Source: Poindextera sp041691315 (GTDB lineage: Bacteria > Pseudomonadota > Alphaproteobacteria > Caulobacterales > Caulobacteraceae). Taken from it: 64,000 bases of DNA. The notes beneath the pieces are model-generated. The model searched no databases. It was not told where the DNA came from and worked only from the letters and a program-made list of their open reading frames with translations. The DNA lies in NCBI GenBank assembly GCA_041691315.1, contig JBEPUW010000020.1:5204-69203 (forward strand). Reading direction: 5' to 3'. Shown piece by piece: positions 8,689-17,813 of the stretch (position 1 is its first letter; each line of letters starts with the position of its first letter). The position numbers and the translations under genes were made by a program.

Positions 8689-9270
8689 TTAGAGCCCGGG
8701 CAGCTTGACGCCGCCGCCGCTGGCGGTGCGGGCGATCACGATCTGGCGGCCGCCGGTCAGCTTCTGGATGCGCTGGGACTCGGCCGCCGCGTCGATCGGC
8801 GCGGCTTGCACGGCGCCGGCCTGGTCGGCGGTCAGGACCGCGGGCTGAGCCGACGGCTTGCCCTTGCGCCAGAACATCACCCAGTCCGCGAAGCCCTTGT
8901 CCTTGTGGGAAATCGCTCCGAACTCGTCGTCGACCACATAGCGGATCATCGGGTCGGCCCGGTCGGCGCCGGCCTTGCTGGCCAGCAGCTTCTCGCCCTC
9001 CGAACGGCTTTCCGACGCGCGCTGGCCGAGCAGGGCCGCGCGGGCCTGGCTTTCCGGCTGCAGTTCCTGCGGCCGCGGCTCGCCCGGCGACGGCGGACGC
9101 AGCGAATAGTCGGGCGGCACCACCAACGGCGCCTTCGACACGACGCGGAACTCGTCAGGCACGACCTTGACGAGGCCGAGCGCCTGGCGCGTGCTTTGGC
9201 AGCCGCCGAGGGCCGTCCCCGCAACCAGCAGCGCAACCGTCGCCACGCGATTGAAACCCATCGAACTCAT
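8689..9270 (-). CDS. bamF: BamF-type outer-membrane lipoprotein (DUF3035)
   Basis: A 193-residue lipoprotein of the alphaproteobacterial DUF3035 group, described as an accessory subunit (BamF) of the beta-barrel assembly complex. The signal peptide ends in a lipobox (TALGGC), so Cys23 should be lipidated. Next comes the family-defining segment DEFRVVSKAPLVVPPDYSLRPP. The rest is low-complexity and probably extended. It sits downstream of ileS and lspA; lspA makes the peptidase that would mature this lipoprotein, a common neighbourhood in this group. Family assignment is good; the functional name comes from family knowledge. Confidence 0.8.
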   Translation of the reverse strand: MSSMGFNRVATVALLVAGTALGGCQSTRQALGLVKVVPDEFRVVSKAPLVVPPDYSLRPPSPGEPRPQELQPESQARAALLGQRASESRSEGEKLLASKAGADRADPMIRYVVDDEFGAISHKDKGFADWVMFWRKGKPSAQPAVLTADQAGAVQAAPIDAAAESQRIQKLTGGRQIVIARTASGGGVKLPGL

Positions 9271-9327
9271 GCTCCTTTGAGCGCCCCGGCGTCTCGATAG
9301 CGCATTAAGCCTGTGGGCGCCAACGGG

Positions 9328-9837
9328 CTAGGTGGTCGCGGGCCTGGCGGTCAGCAGGCTGTCGATCACCAGGAGCGCCACGCCGACGCTGATGCCGCTA
9401 TCGGCGACGTTGAACACCCAGGGGAAGTGCAGGCCGGAAAAGTCGAGAAAGTCGAAGACCTGACCCCAGCGCACCCGGTCGATGATGTTGTTGCCGATAG
9501 CGCCGCCCATGATCAGGCCGATCGCCGCGCCGCTCAAAGTCCGGTCGATGCGCCGCACCCAGAGCCCGAGCGCGACCACGACGCAGGCGGCGAAGCCGAC
9601 CAGCAGCCAGCGGCCGAGATCGCCATGCGCGTGGAAGATCCCGAAAGCGACGCCCGGGTTCCAGCCGCTGTTCAGCTGGAAAAACGGCAAGATGCGTACG
9701 GGCGCGCGGTCGATCAGGTCGAACGGGCCGAGTAGCCAGGCCTTGACCGCTTGGTCCGTGAGCACGACCAGCGCCGCCAGCCCAAAGGCCAGCCAGCCGT
9801 TGCGGTTGACCAGCGGTTCGCGCGCCCTAGCGGCCAT
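9328..9837 (-). CDS. lspA: Lipoprotein signal peptidase (signal peptidase II)
   Basis: Cleaves the signal peptide of prolipoproteins in the inner membrane. 169 residues with four hydrophobic segments. The two catalytic aspartates are in GGAIGNNIIDRV and VFNVADSGI. The start ATG 9837 overlaps the end of ileS by 11 bases, so the two are translationally coupled; the longer frame up to 9993 is only ileS shadow. lspA next to ileS is a very common bacterial arrangement. Confidence 0.95.
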   Translation of the reverse strand: MAARAREPLVNRNGWLAFGLAALVVLTDQAVKAWLLGPFDLIDRAPVRILPFFQLNSGWNPGVAFGIFHAHGDLGRWLLVGFAACVVVALGLWVRRIDRTLSGAAIGLIMGGAIGNNIIDRVRWGQVFDFLDFSGLHFPWVFNVADSGISVGVALLVIDSLLTARPATT

Positions 9838-12793
9838 GCTGGGCGTCCCACCAGGCCACGGCGTCGGCGTCGCGCAACGAGAGGTCCGGATAGCGCGGAT
9901 CGCCGCCGACCTCTGGCAGCACGCGCCAGGAGCGGGCGCATTTGCGGCCGTCCGCGCGGAGCGGCTCGACAGCCACCCCCGCCACCTCGTCAAGGCGGAA
10001 GGCCGCGGCCGGCGCTTCGCCCCCGATCAGACTGGCCTGACTGGTGCGAAACACCTCGGCGGCGTCCAGCCCGTCGAAGCCGGCCATCAAGCCCGGATCG
10101 GCGATCCAGACCCGCGGCGCCGCTTCCAGCGCCGCGCCGATACGCTTTTCGCGCCGCTCGATCTCCAGCGCGCCGGTGACCACACGGGTGACCGCCTGGA
10201 CGTGTTCCCAGCGCGCCGCCTCGGCCGGGTTGCGCCAGGTCGCCGGCGTCTCGGGGATCACCCGGAGCGCGTTGGACCCAGCGTCGGGAAAGCGCGTCTC
10301 CCAGGCCTCCTCCATGGTGAAGGCGGCGAGCGGGGCCAGCCAGGCGGTCAGCCGCTCGAACACCAGATCCAGCACCGTGCGGCAGGCGCGGCGCCGCAAG
10401 CTGTCGGGCCGGTCGCAATAGAGGACGTCCTTGCAGATGTCGAAATAGAGCGCCGAAAGATCGTTGGAGCAGAAGTCGGCCAGCGGCCGCCAGACGTCCT
10501 GGAACTGGTAGGTCTCGTAGGCTCCGCGCACCTCGCCATCGAGCTGCCAGAGCCGGTGCAGGATGAAGCGTTCCAGCGGCGGCATGTCGGCCAGTTCGAC
10601 CCGCTCGGCGTCGCTGAAGCCTTCCAGCGCACCCAGCAGGTAGCGGACGGTGTTTCTGAGCTTGCGATAGCCGTCGATGGTGCTCTGCAGGATGGCCGGG
10701 CCGATCCGGGTGTCCTCGGAATAGTCGATCATCGCCACCCACAGGCGCAGGATCTCGGCGCCGCTCTGGCGGATAACGTCGGCCGGGTCGACGGCGTTGC
10801 CGAGCGACTTCGACATTTTCTCGCCGGTCTCGGTGACGGTGAAACCGTGGGTCAGCACCTGGTCGTAGGGCGCGCGGCCGCGCGTGCCGCAGGCCTCGAG
10901 CAGGCTCGACTGGAACCAGCCGCGATGCTGGTCGGAGCCTTCCAGGTAGAGATCGGCCGGCCAGCGGGTGTCGGGACCCTGCCGCGGCGAGCCATCGTCC
11001 CAATGCGAGGCGTTCTGTTTCGCGCGGGCCTCCAGCACGAAGGCATGGGTCGAGCCGGAATCGAACCAGACGTCGAGAATGTCCTCGACCTTTTCGTAGC
11101 GGTCGGGATCGTGGTCGCCGAGAAAGTCGCTGGCCGGCCGGGTGAACCAGGCGTCGGCGCCCTCCTTGGCGATCAGGTCGACGATCCGGGCGTTGACGTC
11201 GGCATCCTGCAGCGGCTGGCCGCTCGCCTTGTCGACGAACATGGCCAGCGGCGAGCCCCAGGCGCGCTGGCGGCTGACCAGCCAGTCGGGCCGGGTCTCG
11301 ACCATGGCGCGGATGCGGTTGCGGCCGGCCTCGGGATAGAAGGCCGTGGCCTCGATCGCCTCCAGCGCCGTCTGGCGCAAGGTACGGCCGCCATGAAGAT
11401 TGTCGTTCAGCGGCTCGTCCATGCGGATGAACCATTGCGGGGTGTTGCGGAAGATCACCGGCGCCCTGGAGCGCCAGGAGTGCGGATAGGAATGCTCCAG
11501 CCGGCCGCGCGCCAGCAGATTGCCGGCCTCGATCAGTTTTGCGATCACCGCATTGTTGGCCGGCCCGAACTTGCCGGCCTTCTTGCCCTCGGTCTCCAAC
11601 ACCTTCATCCCGCCGAACAGCGGTACGTCCGGGAAGTAGGCGCCATCGGCGTCGACGGTCTCGGGAATCTCGCGATGGCCGTGCGCCAGCCAGACCGCAT
11701 AGTCGTCGGCGCCGTGGCCGGGCGCGGTGTGGACGAAACCGGTGCCCGCGTCCTCGGTAACGTGGTCGCCGGCCAGCAACGGCACCGGGAAGTCGTAGCC
11801 ATCGTCGAGGGCGGCCAGCGGGTGGGCGCAGACCGCGCCCGACGGATTGACCGTCTCCAGCCGCGTCCAGCTCGCCACCTGGGCGACACTGCGCACCTCG
11901 TCGGCCAGGGCGTCGGCGACGATCAGTCGGTCGCCCGGTTTGGCCCAGGGCTCGAACGACAAATCCGGGTTGATCGCATCGACCTGATAGACCGCGTAGA
12001 CGATGTCGGGATTGTACGAGACGGCGCGGTTGGCCGGCAGGGTCCAGGGCGTCGTGGTCCAAATCACCACTGAGGCGTCCAGCGCCGCGTCGGTGGCTTC
12101 CAGCACCGGGAACTTGACCCAGACCGTCGGGCTGACGTGATCGTGGTACTCGATCTCGGCGTCGGCAAGCGCCGTGCGCTCGACCGGGCTCCACATCACC
12201 GGCTTGGAGCCGCGGTAGAGCTGGTCCGACATCAGGAACTTGTGAAACTCGGCGACGATGGCCGCCTCGCTCGAATAGTCCATGGTCGAATAGCGGCGCT
12301 CCCAGTCGCCCAGCACGCCCAGGCGCTTGAAGCCTTCCATCTGCACGCCGATCCAGCGGTCGGCCTCTTCACGACAGCGGGCGCGGAACTCGGCCCTGGA
12401 GACCTCGTCCTTGCGCCGGCCCTTGGCGCGCAGGTCTTCCTCAACCTTCCACTCGATGGGCAGGCCGTGACAGTCCCAGCCCGGCAGATAGTCGACGTCG
12501 TAGCCGAGCAGAAAGCGCGAGCGGACCACGAAGTCCTTCAGCGTCTTCTGCAGCGAGTGGCCGATATGGATGGCGCCATTGGCGTAGGGCGGGCCGTCAT
12601 GCAGCACATAGAGCGGCGAGCCGGCTGCCTGGCGGGCCTTGCGTAGGGTTATGTAGAGGTCCTGCTCGGCCCATTGCGCGAGGATTTCCGGCTCCTTTTT
12701 CGGCAGGCCGGCGCGCATAGGGAACGGGGTTTCGGGCAGAAAGACGGTCTCGCGATAGTCGCGGCCGGCTGGGGAATCGGGGGGGGCCATCAT
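9827..12793 (-). CDS. ileS: Isoleucyl-tRNA synthetase
   Basis: Charges tRNA-Ile. 988 residues from the first of two tandem ATGs (12793 or 12790), behind a GGAG. Class I motifs: HIGHSLQKTLKD near residue 65 and KMSKSLGN near residue 610. The large editing (CP1) domain lies between them. The C-terminus KCARSWRVLPEVGG keeps only one Cys of the zinc finger found in the E. coli enzyme, so zinc is unlikely to be bound there. It heads the ileS-lspA-bamF unit. Confidence 0.97.
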   Translation of the reverse strand: MMAPPDSPAGRDYRETVFLPETPFPMRAGLPKKEPEILAQWAEQDLYITLRKARQAAGSPLYVLHDGPPYANGAIHIGHSLQKTLKDFVVRSRFLLGYDVDYLPGWDCHGLPIEWKVEEDLRAKGRRKDEVSRAEFRARCREEADRWIGVQMEGFKRLGVLGDWERRYSTMDYSSEAAIVAEFHKFLMSDQLYRGSKPVMWSPVERTALADAEIEYHDHVSPTVWVKFPVLEATDAALDASVVIWTTTPWTLPANRAVSYNPDIVYAVYQVDAINPDLSFEPWAKPGDRLIVADALADEVRSVAQVASWTRLETVNPSGAVCAHPLAALDDGYDFPVPLLAGDHVTEDAGTGFVHTAPGHGADDYAVWLAHGHREIPETVDADGAYFPDVPLFGGMKVLETEGKKAGKFGPANNAVIAKLIEAGNLLARGRLEHSYPHSWRSRAPVIFRNTPQWFIRMDEPLNDNLHGGRTLRQTALEAIEATAFYPEAGRNRIRAMVETRPDWLVSRQRAWGSPLAMFVDKASGQPLQDADVNARIVDLIAKEGADAWFTRPASDFLGDHDPDRYEKVEDILDVWFDSGSTHAFVLEARAKQNASHWDDGSPRQGPDTRWPADLYLEGSDQHRGWFQSSLLEACGTRGRAPYDQVLTHGFTVTETGEKMSKSLGNAVDPADVIRQSGAEILRLWVAMIDYSEDTRIGPAILQSTIDGYRKLRNTVRYLLGALEGFSDAERVELADMPPLERFILHRLWQLDGEVRGAYETYQFQDVWRPLADFCSNDLSALYFDICKDVLYCDRPDSLRRRACRTVLDLVFERLTAWLAPLAAFTMEEAWETRFPDAGSNALRVIPETPATWRNPAEAARWEHVQAVTRVVTGALEIERREKRIGAALEAAPRVWIADPGLMAGFDGLDAAEVFRTSQASLIGGEAPAAAFRLDEVAGVAVEPLRADGRKCARSWRVLPEVGGDPRYPDLSLRDADAVAWWDAQHGR

Positions 12794-13071
12794 AGGCTCC
12801 AGAATGGGTTCGAACAAAGACGCGGACAACCCGGCGCGCGCCGCCTGGAATCGGCGGCTTCACGCCGGGCGGTTAATTCGAATCCGATACGGAACCCTGC
12901 TCATGGCGGGCGCTGTACCAGAGCCCGGCCGCTGGCGCGAGCCTTTCGACGGTGCAGGGATTGTACGCTGTGGTAGAATTATCCGCTTGCCGTTGCGGCG
13001 CCCTCGCCGCATCAATCCCGCCAAGAGCGCCCTAAGACCAAGCGGCGCCGAGAATTGTGGGAGAGGACGAC

Positions 13072-13968
13072 ATGGCGAGCATTGCAGCCCTGGACGAAAA
13101 GACCGGCCGCAAATTCTATCTCGACGACCCCGACGACCTGAAGCCGGGCGAGCCCCTCACCTTCATCCTCAACCTGCACGGCGGTGGCTCGGTCGGCGCC
13201 TGGCAGCGGGCCTATTTCCCGGCCGTCGACTACAAGAACAAGTACCGGCTGGTCGTCGCCACGCCATCGGCCGCCACCAAGGAGCCGGCCAGGCGCTGGG
13301 TGGCTGAGGCCGACGACGAGCACCTGCACAACATCGTCGAGTACGTCTTCGACAAGTACGGGGCGGAGAACATCAAGGGCTTCTGGCTGGCCGGTCACTC
13401 CCAGGGCGGCATGACCTCCAACCGGCTGCTGCGCGACGATCCCTTCTTCCAGGACCGTGTCGACGGCTGGCTCAGCCTCTCCGGCGGCCGCATGGGCCCG
13501 GCCGAGCGCGCGCCGGGCTTCGGCCCGCCGCTGCCGCCCGGCCAGACCCTGAACATGCCGCGCCCGGCGCCGGGCGGGCCGCCGACCTGCGACTTCTCCT
13601 TCATCTACACCACCGGCGAGCATGAGATCGTCGCCCTGCCCGACGGCTCGCCCTGGGCCGAGAAATACGGCGCCGGCCCGCGCGAGCGGCGCCCCGACAT
13701 CGTCGACACCGAAGCCGGCCAGATATACGACACCGGCCGCCAGGAATTCTCCACCAAGGGCTGGGGTCTGTTGCCGCGCCCGGGAACCGCCGAGGTCTAT
13801 GTCTACCCGAACGGCAAGGACGGCCGCGTGGTCGCCGACGTGGTGCGCCTGGACAAGGGCCACACCGAGGGCCTGGAGCCGAAGGTCACCGAGGAACTGA
13901 TCAAGCTGATGGTCTCGGCCTCGGGTGGCAAGGCGCGCACGGCGGCGAAGGCCAGCGCCAGCGCCTAG
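13072..13968 (+). CDS. Alpha/beta hydrolase, PHB depolymerase/feruloyl esterase-like
   Basis: A 298-residue serine hydrolase. LNLHGGG near residue 40 forms the oxyanion-hole region and GHSQGG near residue 110 holds the nucleophile. The His of the triad is probably in LDKGHTEGLEP near residue 265. There is no signal peptide, so the protein appears cytoplasmic. ATG 13072 follows a GGGAGAGGA, which favours it over the GTG at 13057. The natural ester substrate cannot be read. Its stop overlaps by 3 bases the stop of the convergent hypothetical gene. Confidence 0.8.
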   Translation: MASIAALDEKTGRKFYLDDPDDLKPGEPLTFILNLHGGGSVGAWQRAYFPAVDYKNKYRLVVATPSAATKEPARRWVAEADDEHLHNIVEYVFDKYGAENIKGFWLAGHSQGGMTSNRLLRDDPFFQDRVDGWLSLSGGRMGPAERAPGFGPPLPPGQTLNMPRPAPGGPPTCDFSFIYTTGEHEIVALPDGSPWAEKYGAGPRERRPDIVDTEAGQIYDTGRQEFSTKGWGLLPRPGTAEVYVYPNGKDGRVVADVVRLDKGHTEGLEPKVTEELIKLMVSASGGKARTAAKASASA

Positions 13969-14786
13969 ACCCCGTAGAGGTCGTAGAAGAGCTCGATCGG
14001 CGCGCGCGTCCTCAGGGCCGGCAACGGGAAGGCGCGCCAGGGGGCTTCGATGTCGATTGTTTCGATATTGCGTAGGAAAGCGTCGCGCGGCTCGGGCTTG
14101 ATGGCCTCGCGGTGGTCGAGGAACTGGCCCCAGCTCGACGTGCCCGAGAGGCCCACGGGTCCGGAGGGACGTCTCCTGGACTGGCCATAGGCCGGCGGAA
14201 ACAGTCGACGGTAGGCCTCCAGATTGTAGAGCCATGAGGCGCCATGGACGGCGCGAGTCTCGGGCCAGGTCTCGCCAACGAAGGCGAACATGGTCTTCAG
14301 TTCGTCCAGCCGGCGCGGCGTCTTGGCCCGGCTGAGCGGGCCGATGTCGTCTGCGCTGTCGCGGTTGCTGAAGTGGATCCGCATGACGCCGGCCGCGTCC
14401 GGCGGGTCGCAGCCGAAACAGCCGAACCGGCGCGGGTCTGACGGCGGAATGTCGTCCGGCGCCGTTGCGTAAAACGATTTGGTCCAGTCGAGCCGCCGCT
14501 CGCACGTCCCCAGCTGTTCGATCGCACTCAGATAGGTCCGCCATTCCGGCGGCGGCTCGCCGCCGTGGCCGAGCCCCAAGCGTCGGCGCAGATTGGTGTA
14601 CAGGGTCAGGGATTGCGCCAACGAAATGCCGGCGAGGTCCGCCATATGCTCGGCGAAACGCAGCTGCAGCGCGAAATAGTCGCCGAGCCCTTCGGCCCGG
14701 GCGCGGCGTTCCGACTCCCGGCTCAGCGCCGCCGCCGGATGCGGACGGGAATCGGCTGCAGGCGCGGCCGGACGCCGAGCTCCCAC
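13965..14786 (-). CDS. Hypothetical protein, main part of a probably frameshifted gene
   Basis: I do not recognise this 273-codon frame. From about residue 20 it looks like a real globular protein (RRARAEGLGDYFALQLRFAE, LDWTKSFYATAPDD, RRFGCFGCDPPDAAGV, WGQFLDHREAIKPEPRDAF), with two Cys in GCFGCDPP. Residues before that (GARRPAAPAADSRPHPAAA) look like out-of-frame shadow. They overlap the end of another frame (14723-14926) whose product looks like a natural N-terminus. The simplest reading is one gene of about 315 codons broken by an indel in the GGC/CGG-rich run near 14725-14740, either a real mutation or a sequence error. Confidence 0.55.
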   Translation of the reverse strand: MGARRPAAPAADSRPHPAAALSRESERRARAEGLGDYFALQLRFAEHMADLAGISLAQSLTLYTNLRRRLGLGHGGEPPPEWRTYLSAIEQLGTCERRLDWTKSFYATAPDDIPPSDPRRFGCFGCDPPDAAGVMRIHFSNRDSADDIGPLSRAKTPRRLDELKTMFAFVGETWPETRAVHGASWLYNLEAYRRLFPPAYGQSRRRPSGPVGLSGTSSWGQFLDHREAIKPEPRDAFLRNIETIDIEAPWRAFPLPALRTRAPIELFYDLYGV

Positions 14787-14926
14787 ACCAGGCCCCGCAA
14801 CACCGTCCCGAGGTCCCAGTCGAAGATGCGTCGGCTAGTCCTCGCTTTGAAGATGGCGTCCCAGGCGGCGCGCGATCGCGACTGAGTCCGCCAACGGCGC
14901 CAGAGTCCCTTATCGTTCGACGCCAT
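14723..14926 (-). CDS. Probable N-terminal part of the frameshifted hypothetical gene
   Basis: A 67-codon frame starting with ATG at 14926 (MASNDKGLWRRW). It contains well-formed coding sequence such as AWDAIFKARTSRRIFDWDLG and ends in IRRRR followed by TGA inside a CGG-repeat run. It overlaps the start of the 13965-14786 frame by 64 bases. Read together through a one-base shift the two make a continuous protein. Unknown family. Confidence 0.5.
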   Translation of the reverse strand: MASNDKGLWRRWRTQSRSRAAWDAIFKARTSRRIFDWDLGTVLRGLVWELGVRPRLQPIPVRIRRRR

Positions 14927-15212
14927 CGGCCCTGACTCCGGAAAACGATTGCCCCGTCGCAGACTAGTTGGTCGCGCTCAGTCGTCAACGATCAGCGACC
15001 TTCGACCACGCTATCGTTTGACCCTGATGCTTCTGGAACTCGATCTCGTATCGGAGCTTGGTTGGGGGGCGCCGCGATCGACCGCCCATTCCTGACCCCG
15101 GCTTTGAGTCCGAAGCGGCGCGGTGCTGCGAGACTGTCACCAACCGAGCCTATTGAGGCCCCAAACCGGTTGTACTGATCTCCGCGGTCGGTGTTGCGTA
15201 AGGAATCTTCGC

Positions 15213-15449
15213 ATGGTCCAGGCGATTACGGTGGCGCCAAGCGCCGATGGATGGACGGTGAAATCCGAAGCCTTCGACAGCGAGATGTTCTTCCGCTCGG
15301 GCGCCGCGGCGGAGGCCGCCGCCTGCAGCCTCGGAACCCGCATCGCCCAGGTCGGCACGGCGGTCGAAATCCAGATCTTCCTGCGCGACGGCGCGCTTGG
15401 CGGCCGCTACGTCTGCACGCCCAACAGCGGCGACTACGCGCGGTCATAG
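15213..15449 (+). CDS. Small hypothetical protein, DUF2188-like
   Basis: A 78-residue soluble protein. ATG 15213 is preceded by AAGGA at 8 bases, which favours it over earlier in-frame codons. The pattern ITVAPSADGWTVKSEAF, a central alanine-rich helix (GAAAEAAACSLG) and IQIFLRDGALGGRYV resembles small DUF2188-type proteins, where two strands flank a helix, but the match is weak. It stands alone between a gene-free stretch (14927-15212, nothing recognised) and the convergent hemY-like gene. Confidence 0.6.
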   Translation: MVQAITVAPSADGWTVKSEAFDSEMFFRSGAAAEAAACSLGTRIAQVGTAVEIQIFLRDGALGGRYVCTPNSGDYARS

Positions 15450-15474
15450 ACCCCTTGGTTGCTGATTTAGCGGC

Positions 15475-16935
15475 TCAGGGCGCGGGGGTTTCGGGGCGGG
15501 CCCAGTCGTCTTCGGGACCGGAGTCGTAGGTTGTCGGAGCGAGGATGGCCTCGGGCGTCGAAAAGGGCGGACCGGGCTCATAGGCCGCGGGCAGTTCGGG
15601 CAGTTCGCTCATCACCCGTTCGCGGCGCTCCAGGCGCGGATGGATCAGCTCGCCGGTCTCAGCATAGGTGGAGACCAGCCTGGCCCAATCGGTGGGGGCG
15701 TAGGCGAAGGCCCGGCCGGCGGGATCGAGATCGGTCCAGTCCGGCTCCTGCTGGGCGGCCAGGCCGCGAGCCATCCAGGCGCGGGCCTCGTCCAGGCGCC
15801 CGGCGGCGTTGGCGATGCGCGCCATCAGCCCGCAGAGGCGAACGTCCGGCTGACCCTCGGCCATGGCGTCGACGGCGGCCTGCGCCAGGGCTGGCTCGCG
15901 GATCAGCAGGGCCTGTTCGGCGACGACGAAGCGGCTCTCGCGGCTGGACGGGTTGAGCGCGGCCAGTTCACCCAGCCGGGCGGCGCGGGCCTTGGGCGTC
16001 TCCGCCGTCTTCAGGTCGCGCCAAAGCAAATAGAGCGCCGGGTGCGGGCGAGCCTTCCAGGCCTGTTCGATGAGCGGAATCGCCCGCGCCGACTTGTCGT
16101 CGGCGATCTGCAGGCGCGCGGCGATCACCGGGCCAGGCGGAAACCCGGGGTCGAGCTTGGCCGACTTCAGGGCGAACTCCAGCGCCTGAGCGCGCAAGGC
16201 CGGGTTGGGACTGGTCTCCAGGCTGGCGGCCGAGGCGGCCAGCAACGCGGCTCGCGCCCGCTCGGCGCTGATCGGCGAGACGATCTTGCGTTCCAGCGCC
16301 CCCTGCACGAGTTCGAGCGCGGCGGCCCAGTCGCCGCCTTCCAGCCGGCTTTCCAGTAGGGCGCGCCAGGCCCAGCGCGAGGTGCGCGCCAAGCTGTAAG
16401 CGGCCTTGGCGTGGCGCAGCGCCGCCTCGTGATCGCCCTGCGCCGTCGCCCCTTGCATGAGCCCGCGGTGGCCGGCCAGGCGCATTTCCGGGAAGCCGAG
16501 CATGGCGGCATAGGCGGCCTGGGTGGCGGCGGCGTCGCCGGCGGCCTCGGCGGCCTGGGCGGCCAGGATGCGGACCAGGGCCGGGGCGTCCTCGACCAGT
16601 TCCGCCGCCTGCTGCGCCAGGCGCCTGGCCTCGGAGCCATCGCCGGCGGCGGCGGCCAGGAAGCCGCGGCTCAGCGCCTCCATGCCGCGCTGGCGGCGGG
16701 CCTCGGCGCGCAGGGCGGCCTGGCGGGCGGGGGTGGCGACGATCCACAGCGCGATGCGCCAGACGGCCACGGCCAGGAAGGCGGCGACGATCACGGCCAG
16801 GGCGGCGGCCGCGGCGGTCATGTCGACGCGCCAGCCCAGCCACTCGACGCTGGCGCGCCCCGGCTGGCCGCCGAGCACGAAGGCGGTGACCGCGATCACC
16901 GCCAGCGCCGCCAGCACCAGGGCGCCGCGGATCAT
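15475..16935 (-). CDS. HemY-like TPR membrane protein
   Basis: A 486-residue inner-membrane protein with two N-terminal hydrophobic segments followed by helical tetratricopeptide-like repeats rich in alanine (for example GHRGLMQGATAQGDHEAALRHAKAAY in two pieces). It matches the proteobacterial HemY N-terminal/TPR family, which is encoded beside hemC and hemD but whose biochemical role is unclear. It is not the protoporphyrinogen oxidase that is also called HemY. Its start overlaps the upstream gene's stop by 4 bases, indicating an operon of hemD, membrane protein and this gene. Confidence 0.85.
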   Translation of the reverse strand: MIRGALVLAALAVIAVTAFVLGGQPGRASVEWLGWRVDMTAAAAALAVIVAAFLAVAVWRIALWIVATPARQAALRAEARRQRGMEALSRGFLAAAAGDGSEARRLAQQAAELVEDAPALVRILAAQAAEAAGDAAATQAAYAAMLGFPEMRLAGHRGLMQGATAQGDHEAALRHAKAAYSLARTSRWAWRALLESRLEGGDWAAALELVQGALERKIVSPISAERARAALLAASAASLETSPNPALRAQALEFALKSAKLDPGFPPGPVIAARLQIADDKSARAIPLIEQAWKARPHPALYLLWRDLKTAETPKARAARLGELAALNPSSRESRFVVAEQALLIREPALAQAAVDAMAEGQPDVRLCGLMARIANAAGRLDEARAWMARGLAAQQEPDWTDLDPAGRAFAYAPTDWARLVSTYAETGELIHPRLERRERVMSELPELPAAYEPGPPFSTPEAILAPTTYDSGPEDDWARPETPAP

Positions 16936-17813
16936 GTCGGCGCGCCGGGCGGCTGCGGCTGGGCCAGGTCGCGCTCGGCGCTGGCGCGGATCGCGGCGGT
17001 CAGCCGGTCGATTTCGATGCGGCGCTCGGCCTCGGCGCGCCAGCTGGCGGCGGCGTCGCGGCCGGGCGCGGACAGACCATCGAGCTCGCCGACCGCGCTT
17101 TCGATGTCGCCGTCGTCGGCGCTGCGCTGGGCGCGGGCCAGGATGGCGTCCGGGTCGGCGCCGGTCAGCCGGTCGACGCGGCGGACGGTGAAGACGGCCG
17201 CCAGCATGTGGCCGAGGTGAGCCAACGCGCCGGAATCCGGCGGCGGCTCGCGCGCGGCGACGGCGACCTGGTCGGCCAGGCCGTCGAGCTGCATGGCCAG
17301 GGCCGCGCGGCTGGGCGCGCCGGTGGCGGCATAGCCGGCCAGGGTGCGCAGATCGGCGGAGTCAGGCAGCAGACGCTGCAGGGTGGTGAGCTGCTCGGCG
17401 AAGGGGCGCGAGGTCTGCGCCGCCTGTCCGACATCCGCCGCGGCCAGGGCCTCGGCCGCGGCCTGGCGCAAGCGCTGGCCGGCGGCGTCGAGACGGTCGA
17501 GCCGGGCGGTAAGGCTGGCCACGTCGGCCGGAGCTGCGGGCGTCGGCGCCGGACCGTCGGACACGGCGTCGATCGGCGGCGGCGGAAGCTGGGCCGGCTG
17601 CAGGTCGTTGGCGGCGCCGCGCTGGACCCGGGCCGGGGCCGGGTGGGCGGGAAACAGCTTCGGCCCATAACGGTCGATGGCGACGCCGGCCAGGATGCAA
17701 AGCAGGCCGAAGACCATGGCCGCCCAGAAGGCCAGCCCGAAGCCCCGGCGGCGCACGCTGTAGTCGTGCGGGTCGCGCGGCAGGGTGATGTCGTCGGGAT
17801 CGGGGGCGCTCAT
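16932..17813 (-). CDS. Mitofilin-like inner-membrane protein (COG4223 type)
   Basis: A 293-residue protein with a short cytoplasmic N-terminus, a single transmembrane helix near residues 28-50 (FGLAFWAAMVFGLLCILAG) and a long periplasmic alanine-rich helical domain with probable coiled coil. In alphaproteobacteria this kind of protein sits between hemD and the HemY-like gene and is related to the mitofilin family of membrane organisers. It overlaps both neighbours by 4 bases (ATGA-type coupling). Family call is moderate; function in the cell is not established here. Confidence 0.75.
   Translation of the reverse strand: MSAPDPDDITLPRDPHDYSVRRRGFGLAFWAAMVFGLLCILAGVAIDRYGPKLFPAHPAPARVQRGAANDLQPAQLPPPPIDAVSDGPAPTPAAPADVASLTARLDRLDAAGQRLRQAAAEALAAADVGQAAQTSRPFAEQLTTLQRLLPDSADLRTLAGYAATGAPSRAALAMQLDGLADQVAVAAREPPPDSGALAHLGHMLAAVFTVRRVDRLTGADPDAILARAQRSADDGDIESAVGELDGLSAPGRDAAASWRAEAERRIEIDRLTAAIRASAERDLAQPQPPGAPT

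Noticed and set aside
9482..12073. An 863-codon open frame on the plus strand
   Set aside because: It lies antisense inside ileS and reads as Arg/Gly/His-rich shadow of a high-GC gene, whereas ileS has all synthetase motifs.
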